Below are positions 58,842-64,000 of a stretch of DNA of 64,000 nt, in pieces. Made by a program: the position numbers and the translations under genes. The number at the start of each line of letters is the position of its first letter. Position 1 is the stretch's first letter. The notes beneath the pieces are model-generated. The model had not been told where the DNA came from and ran no database searches. It was given only the letters and a program-made list of their open reading frames with translations. Source of the stretch: Dendrobium chrysotoxum (Eukaryota > Streptophyta > Magnoliopsida > Asparagales > Orchidaceae); NCBI GenBank assembly GCA_019925795.1, contig CM034314.1, positions 36,325,774 to 36,389,773 on the forward strand, read 5' to 3'.

Positions 58842-59981
58842 CTAAAACTGAGGCGGATCCTGATCGGAAGAAGGAGGTGGCGGTGGAGGGTAGAAGTAAT
58901 GGTGAATGGCCTGAAAGTGAGCTCCAAACCAGGCCATGTCCTGGTCGTGCTGCTGCTGCTGCTGCGCAGCATAGTCCGCGAAGCGTTGGAGGTCCTCGTT
59001 GTACTGCTGCTCCTGGGCAACCACGTAGGAGTCAAAACGGGCCTCCCACTGGTCGAAGCGCTGCACCAGGTGGTCAAGGGGAGAGGCAATGCGAAGGGGT
59101 GCAGGTGCCTCTGGTGCAGCAGGAACTGGAGCAGCCTCTTCCTCTTCTTCCTCAACATCCGGGGCAGGCTCCGGATGTAGGCGGGTGCTGTGTAGGACGT
59201 GGAATGAGTTGTTTGTGAAGAAGGAAGGAGGGACATCAGGAGGGACAGGATACTGAAGGTCATATTTTGTCTCTAAGGCATAGTGAATAAGATGACCTAA
59301 AGCTAGATTTGGGCGACGCCTGTGGCCCGGATCTCTAATGGTGGTGAGATGTTCTATGTATCGGATGATCAGATCAGAGGCATTAAATTCTCGACGGGCC
59401 ATGATGTAGTAGGTGGTCAAGGACAGGAGCGGGGTAATGTGAATCCGATCCCCCGCCTTTGGAATGACGGAGGAACGAAGGACGTGCTGAATGGTCCGGG
59501 CGTCCTTGAGAAGGGAAGTGCAAGCATTATCGTGATAGGGTGCGTTGGTATTGCGAAGGAAGTGATTGGCGACACTCCAATCATAGTCGGGATCGGTGAT
59601 GATCGTGTGGATCTTGTCGCCAGTGACAGACAAGTTGAGGATATTGTGAAAATCGTGGGTCGTGAGTTACACGGGGCGTTGATTTACATAGGAGCGAAGA
59701 GTGGAATAGTCCGCAGAAATGTGCAAGTTGGCAAAGAAGATGCGAAGGAGTTCTAGATTGAAGGGAAAGGCTAAGGTCAGAATGAAGGTGAGGGAGGTGT
59801 GTGCGAACAAATCTAAGATGGGATACGTGAGAGTGCGGGGATTGACAATCTTGGAGTGCGTGATACCCACATTACGATAGCATTCGAAAGCTGCCTGATC
59901 GGCGGCATTCGGGAAGCGAGGATCGACATGTCCCCGGGACGAACTGGCCCCCTTTTGACGAGATCTTTTGCCACCAGCCAT
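58842..59981 (-). pseudogene. Envelope-like ORF of element E, intact but for one in-frame stop
   Basis: Reads MAGGKRSRQKGASSSRG at 59981 to DQDPPQF at 58842, 380 codons in one frame with a single TAA at 59667-59669. At that place H has Glu, so this is a simple nonsense mutation. Visible parts: basic N-terminus; ITHSKIVNPRTLTYP and a hydrophobic block LFAHTSLTFILTLAFPFN (residues about 55-75); YDWSVANHFLRNT; IQHVLRSSVIPKAGDRIHI; an Ala/Glu/Pro-rich stretch with seven consecutive Glu; a Gln-rich segment with QQQQQ; six prolines. In the same frame after the stop, about 28 hydrophobic residues follow (58841-58760). Function unknown; best copy in the window for study of this family. Confidence 0.8.
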
Positions 59982-60055
59982 TAGGAAACCAAAGAGGAGG
60001 AAAGGAGAAGGAAAGTGGAGGAAAAACAATGTGAAAAACATGAAGAAAACTGCTG

Positions 60056-60605
60056 TTTAAATAGAAAATGGACTGATCGTCCCGTACGATCGCGGGATCG
60101 TCCGGGACGAGGTGGTCATTTATGACGTTCTGGACGATTGGTCAAAAAGGCGGTCCGATCGTCCAGGACGATCAGAGATCGTCCAGGACGATTAGACACA
60201 GGCGATCGTCCCGAGGAGTCAGGCTGGACGACCGTTGACGAAAAGTATCGTCCAGGACGATTAGGTGGATCGTCCAGGACGATATGCAATAAATATGTCG
60301 GACGGGCCGAATTCCAATCGTCCAGTGGCTGACACGTGGATCGTCCAGGACGATGAGGTGGATCGTCCAGGATGATGGGCAATAATTGGTGCTATGTCAG
60401 CCGTTTGATCGTATCAGGAAGATATGGATCATATCGTCCAGAACGATGTAAGGATCATCCAGGACGATCAGCAATAATTGGGGTAGTTTCAGCAGCAGGA
60501 GCAGTGGGTATGATTTTGAATGAATCGTCCAGGACGATTTTTGGATCGTCCAGGACGAAGAGGATCATCCAGGATGATAGGTGTATCATCCAGGACGATG
60601 TGAAG
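60056..60605 (-). promoter_or_regulatory. Palindrome array plus TATA-like box before the env-like ORF of element E
   Basis: At least 14 dyads of ATCGTCC-A-GGACGAT or close variants between 60075 and 60605, many in pairs 20-22 bp apart. A TATA-like box (CTATTTAAACAG on the minus strand, core 60056-60063) stands 75 bp before the ATG at 59981. The same dyads fill 57668-58335 of this element's LTR. Confidence 0.6.
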
Positions 60606-61991
60606 AAAAGCAGAAAAGAATTGAGGATGAAGATGATCGATCAGGATTCAAAAAACACAACCATGAAATCAAAATAACAAAAACACGAATAAAACTTACC
60701 GCAAAAACACATAGAAGTATTTTTTTTTTATTTAAATTTTTGATTAAGCTCCTCTTAGAAAATCAAAATTTTTCCTTGACTTTAGATTCGAAAACCAATG
60801 ACAGGACGATTGACAGCGCTGAAATCCAGAAAAGGTTGAAAATAATCAACGTTCGTAGCGCCGACCCCGGGCACCTTATCGATGCAAACCTCTTTCAAAA
60901 CAAAAATCTGATTCAGAATAAAAGACATTAGATTTGAAAAGAAATCCTTTCAAGCCTCGTTCCAGAAAAATATCTGATATAATAGTGTTACAAAGTAAAA
61001 AATCAGAAATCATGATTTTCAAAACTCAAGCTTTTGAAAATATTAAGTGGCGCACAGATTCCTCTAAGACATTTAACAATCTGAAAGGAAAGAAAGCTTG
61101 TTTTGGGCTTATTTTGTGCCTCTTTTTCAAATTGGTTGGCGCTTTGCGCATCTTTTGATTTTTGATACACTTTGTGTATCCAATTTGGTAATTTTGCATC
61201 TTTTCAGTTTTGGGCTCATTTTATGCCTCTTTTTCAAATTATCTGGCGCACTGCGCATCTTTTATAAGCTTTCTCCTTTTTATAATCATTAAAGAGTCTC
61301 AGCTGTGAGATTATCTTCCAGACATAGGAGATGACTCTCCGCAGTAAGGAAGAACGATTCACAAAATAAAATCCATACAATATATGATAAATGCAATCAC
61401 TTGGTTTAGAAAATCAAACTAATGACTCAAGACTTTGAAAAATACTATTGATATGAGGCAGATTACTGTAGGAAGATAAAATATCTCTATTTTAAAAACT
61501 AACATTTTAATTTTGAAAAGGATTTTTATTCAAAAGAAACTACACACCAGTGAAGGAGTTAGAGGAAGAGAAACAATTATCAATGTTTCTTCCCTTTAAC
61601 AGATTCAGCGAAGTCAATCACTGCTTATCAGCTTCCAAACCAAAACAAGGTAAAAACTCCCAGTCAAAAATTCAGATCACCAGAAGTAGTGAGCGGTGAT
61701 CAGATCTTGAAAAGCATAAAATAGTAAGTGCAAGATATGAACCTATAAATAAATAAAAACAGGTAGAAAATCATAGCAAAGTAAATACTCAAATCAAACT
61801 AACAAAAAGGGTAACACAGAAATCAGCAGAAGAAATAAAATCAACTGAAGGCAAATAATCAAACCAAAACTAACTAACAGAAATCAGAATACAAAAACTA
61901 ACTAACAGAAATCAGAAAACAGAATACAAAAGACTAGCTAACAGAAATCAGAATACCAATCATAACAATCATAAATCAGCAGTCATCAGAA
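60606..61991 (-). other. Non-coding spacer of element E with dyad cluster
   Basis: Lies between pol and the palindrome array and aligns with 25722-26909 of element C. It holds the GCGCA/TGTGC dyad cluster at 61111-61264 and a short duplicated run (ACTAACAGAAATCAGAA) at about 61872-61945. No gene seen. Confidence 0.65.
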
Positions 61992-64000
61992 TCAAGTATT
62001 TATATCAATCACTCCTAATCTGGTTCTCAAAATGCTGAATGAGTCAAAGGCCAGTGGTTTAGTGAATATGTCAGCCAGCTGATTTTTAGTTGCTACGTGG
62101 TGTAGCTCAATGTCCCCTTTTGTAACATGGTCCCTAATGAAGTGATGCCTAATGTCAATGTGTTTGGTCCTAGAATGTTGGATTGGATTCTTAGAGATAC
62201 AGATGGCACTAGTATTATCACACATAACAGAAATTGTGCCAACAGGTACTCCTAAATCCAAGACTTGCTGCTTCAACCAAAGAACTTGGGCCACACAACT
62301 CCCTAAGGCAATGTACTCAGCTTCAGTAGTGGAAAGTGCAACTGAGTTCTATTTTCTACTGGACTAGGAGACTAACGACTGTCCTATAAATTGACAAGTC
62401 CCAGAAGTACTCTTCCTATCCACCTTACACCCCGCAAAGTCAGAATCAGAATATCCAATGATCTCAAAAGAGGTGCTGTGCCTAGGGTACCAAATTCCTA
62501 GGTTTGGAGTTCATAAAAGATATCTAAGAATTCTCTTAACAGCAGTCAGGTGGGACTCTTTAGGATCAGCCTGAAACCTAGCACAAAGACAGACACTAAA
62601 CATGATATCAGGTCGGCTAGCAGTCAGGTAAAGCAGTGAACCTATTATCCCTCTATACTTATTCTGATCAACAGATTTTCCATTTGAATCCTTATCTAAC
62701 TGAACTGAGGAGGGCATGGGAGTATTGATTGGCTTGGCTTTGTCCATTTCATATTTCTTCAAAATGTCCTTAGTGTATTTTGATTGATTGAGAAAGGTTC
62801 CATCATCCGTTTGCCTTATGCTAAACCCCAAAAAGTAGGACAATTCTCCCATCATACTCATCTCAAACTCTTTACTCATTGTTTTAGAAAACACTTCACA
62901 TAAGTATTTATCAGAAGATCCAAAAATTATATCATCAACATAGATCTGGACAATGAGTAAGTCATCTCCTAATCTCCTCAGAAAAAAGGTGGTGTCTACG
63001 CTCCCCTTAACAAACTCTCTTTCTAACAGGAATGTGCTAAGCCTCTCATACCAAGCTCTGGGTGCCTGTTTCAATCCATATAAGGCCTTTTTTAATTTAT
63101 AGACATGATTTGGATATTGGGAATTCTCAAAACCTGGGGGTTGTTCTACGAAAACATCTTCTTTAATTACCCCATTTAAAAAGGCACTCTTAACATCCAT
63201 TTGAAACAGCTTAAATCCCTTATAACAGGCAAAGGCTAGTAGCACTCTAATGGCTTCCAATCTAGCTACAGGGGCAAAAGTCTCCTCAAAATCAATCCCT
63301 TCTATCTGATTATACCTCTTAGCCACCAATCTTGCCTTATTTCTCACCACCACACCAGAATCATTCATCTTATTCTTAAAGACCCACTTGGTTCCCACAA
63401 TACTTTGATTTTTAGGTCTTTCTACTAACTCCCAAACATCATTCCTTACAAATTGATTCAATTCTTCCTGCATAGCTAAAATCCAAAATTCATCCGACAG
63501 GGCTTGATTGATGTTGGTGGGTTCAGTCATTGAGATAAAGGCAGAATGGTTTACTTCCTTCCTAAGTCCATGCCTAGTCCTAACACCTTCAAAAGGGTCT
63601 CCTAAGATCAGTTCTTTAGGATGACTCGAAGAATATCTCCAATCTCTAGGCAACTCTATTTGAGGTTCTACCCTTTCCTCCAAATTTGTATTTCCAACTC
63701 CTTGGGTAACCTCAATAATCTCTTCATCTTCTACTTCAGATCTAGACTCCTTAGGTTCAGATTCATCAAACACTACATGGGTTGTTTCTTCCACCACCAA
63801 AGTCCTCCTATTGAACACCCTAAAGGATTTCCCCACACTTGAATATCCTAAGAACACTCCTTCATCAGATTTGGGGTCAAATTTTCCTAAGGGTGACTTC
63901 CCGTTGTTCAGAATGAAAATCTTACAGCCAAAGACATGGAGGTGGGACAGATTTGGAGTTCTACCCTTAATGATCTCATAAGGTGTCTTGCTCAGTTTGA
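61992..64000 (-). pseudogene. pol: pol of element E (integrase end, RT, RNase H), continues past window
   Basis: From 64000: integrase C-terminal part (TPYEIIKGRTPNLSHLHVFGCK; GVFLGYSSVGKSFRVFNRRT at 63855); acidic linker; RT from GTKWVFKNKMNDSGVVVRNKARLVA (63390) through FKLFQMDVKSAFLNG (63190) to YVDDIIFGS (62925-62950), then SYFLGFSIRQ and KRILRYLL; RNase H with DRKSTSGTCQFIGQ, TKHIDIRHHFIRDHV, ending GVIDINT at 61992. A 448-codon stretch (62511-63857) is open. I see three nonsense changes, at about 62511 and two near 62350-62370, where Gly, Trp and Gln codons are expected, and no frameshift. This is the least damaged LTR-element pol in the window. Confidence 0.9.

Larger units (their letters stand above)
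56903..64000 (-). mobile_element. Element E: Sirevirus-like copia, runs past the window end
   Basis: Minus strand: integrase end, RT, RNase H (64000-61992), spacer, palindrome array, env-like ORF, internal PPT-like tract, PPT, 3' LTR 56903-58583. Same subfamily as C. Its genes carry few breaks, and it sits inside H, so it is among the youngest LTR insertions here. AAATC at 56898-56902 would be the target duplication. Confidence 0.9.

Noticed and set aside
58877..59218. Open frames of 93-144 codons on the + strand over 58877-59756
   Set aside because: They are antisense to the env-like ORF of element E, which is GC-richer and so has few stops on either strand.
60075..60605. Regularly repeated palindromes resembling a CRISPR array
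   Set aside because: Repeats are only 15-17 bp, degenerate and unevenly spaced, lie in a plant retrotransposon, and no cas genes are present. They match the dyads of the same element's LTR.

Overview
This window is intergenic plant DNA made almost wholly of nested retrotransposons. I see no host gene, rRNA, tRNA or CRISPR array. It is AT-rich. Its families (Ty1/copia of the Sirevirus/Maximus type, Ty3/gypsy of the Athila and Tat types, and an RTE-clade LINE) point to a seed plant, most likely an angiosperm. I cannot name the species.

Layout. Element A (1-7520, + strand, 5' end outside the window) is a Sirevirus-like copia element. It sits in the gag of a minus-strand Tat-like gypsy element, G1. 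G1 is split again by element B (8965-20453, minus), a complete 11.5-kb Sirevirus with both LTRs, a PBS and a 5-bp target duplication. The 5' end of G1 (gag start, PBS, LTR) resumes at 20459-23744. Element C (23750-31262, minus) is a Sirevirus with its env-like module missing and its 5' end cut off. It abuts a truncated Athila LTR (element F). F is split by element D (32986-42061, minus), a diverged env-less copia element with two 2-kb LTRs. The F gag start, PBS and other LTR lie at 42062-44735. Next come a decayed Tat pol (G2, 44740-46200) and a roughly 1.1-kb tandem repeat (46440-51650) whose second unit holds an RTE LINE with an unbroken 954-codon ORF and a perfect 17-bp target duplication. 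Element H (51781-56902, minus) is another env-bearing Sirevirus. Its pol is cut by element E (56903 to beyond 64000, minus), probably the least decayed LTR element here.

How the parts work together. The env-bearing Sireviruses (A, B, E, H) share the order gag, pol, palindrome array, TATA-like box, env-like ORF, internal PPT-like tract, PPT, LTR. The palindromes before the env-like ORF are of the same type as those in the same element's LTR. This suggests that the env-like ORF has its own promoter built from LTR-type enhancer sites. The env-like ORF shows an alpha-helical N-terminal part, a Pro/Glu-rich middle, a Gln-rich segment, a proline run, and in the same reading frame a hydrophobic tail that fits a C-terminal membrane anchor. 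The LTRs also carry three sets of small inverted repeats whose stems change on both sides while loops are kept, including four mini-hairpins at a period of about 40 bp. I consider these three linked observations the most interesting content.

Only the RTE ORF looks intact. All LTR-element genes seen in full carry stops or frameshifts. Boundaries were read by eye from repeat comparison, so ends without a matching partner are approximate.
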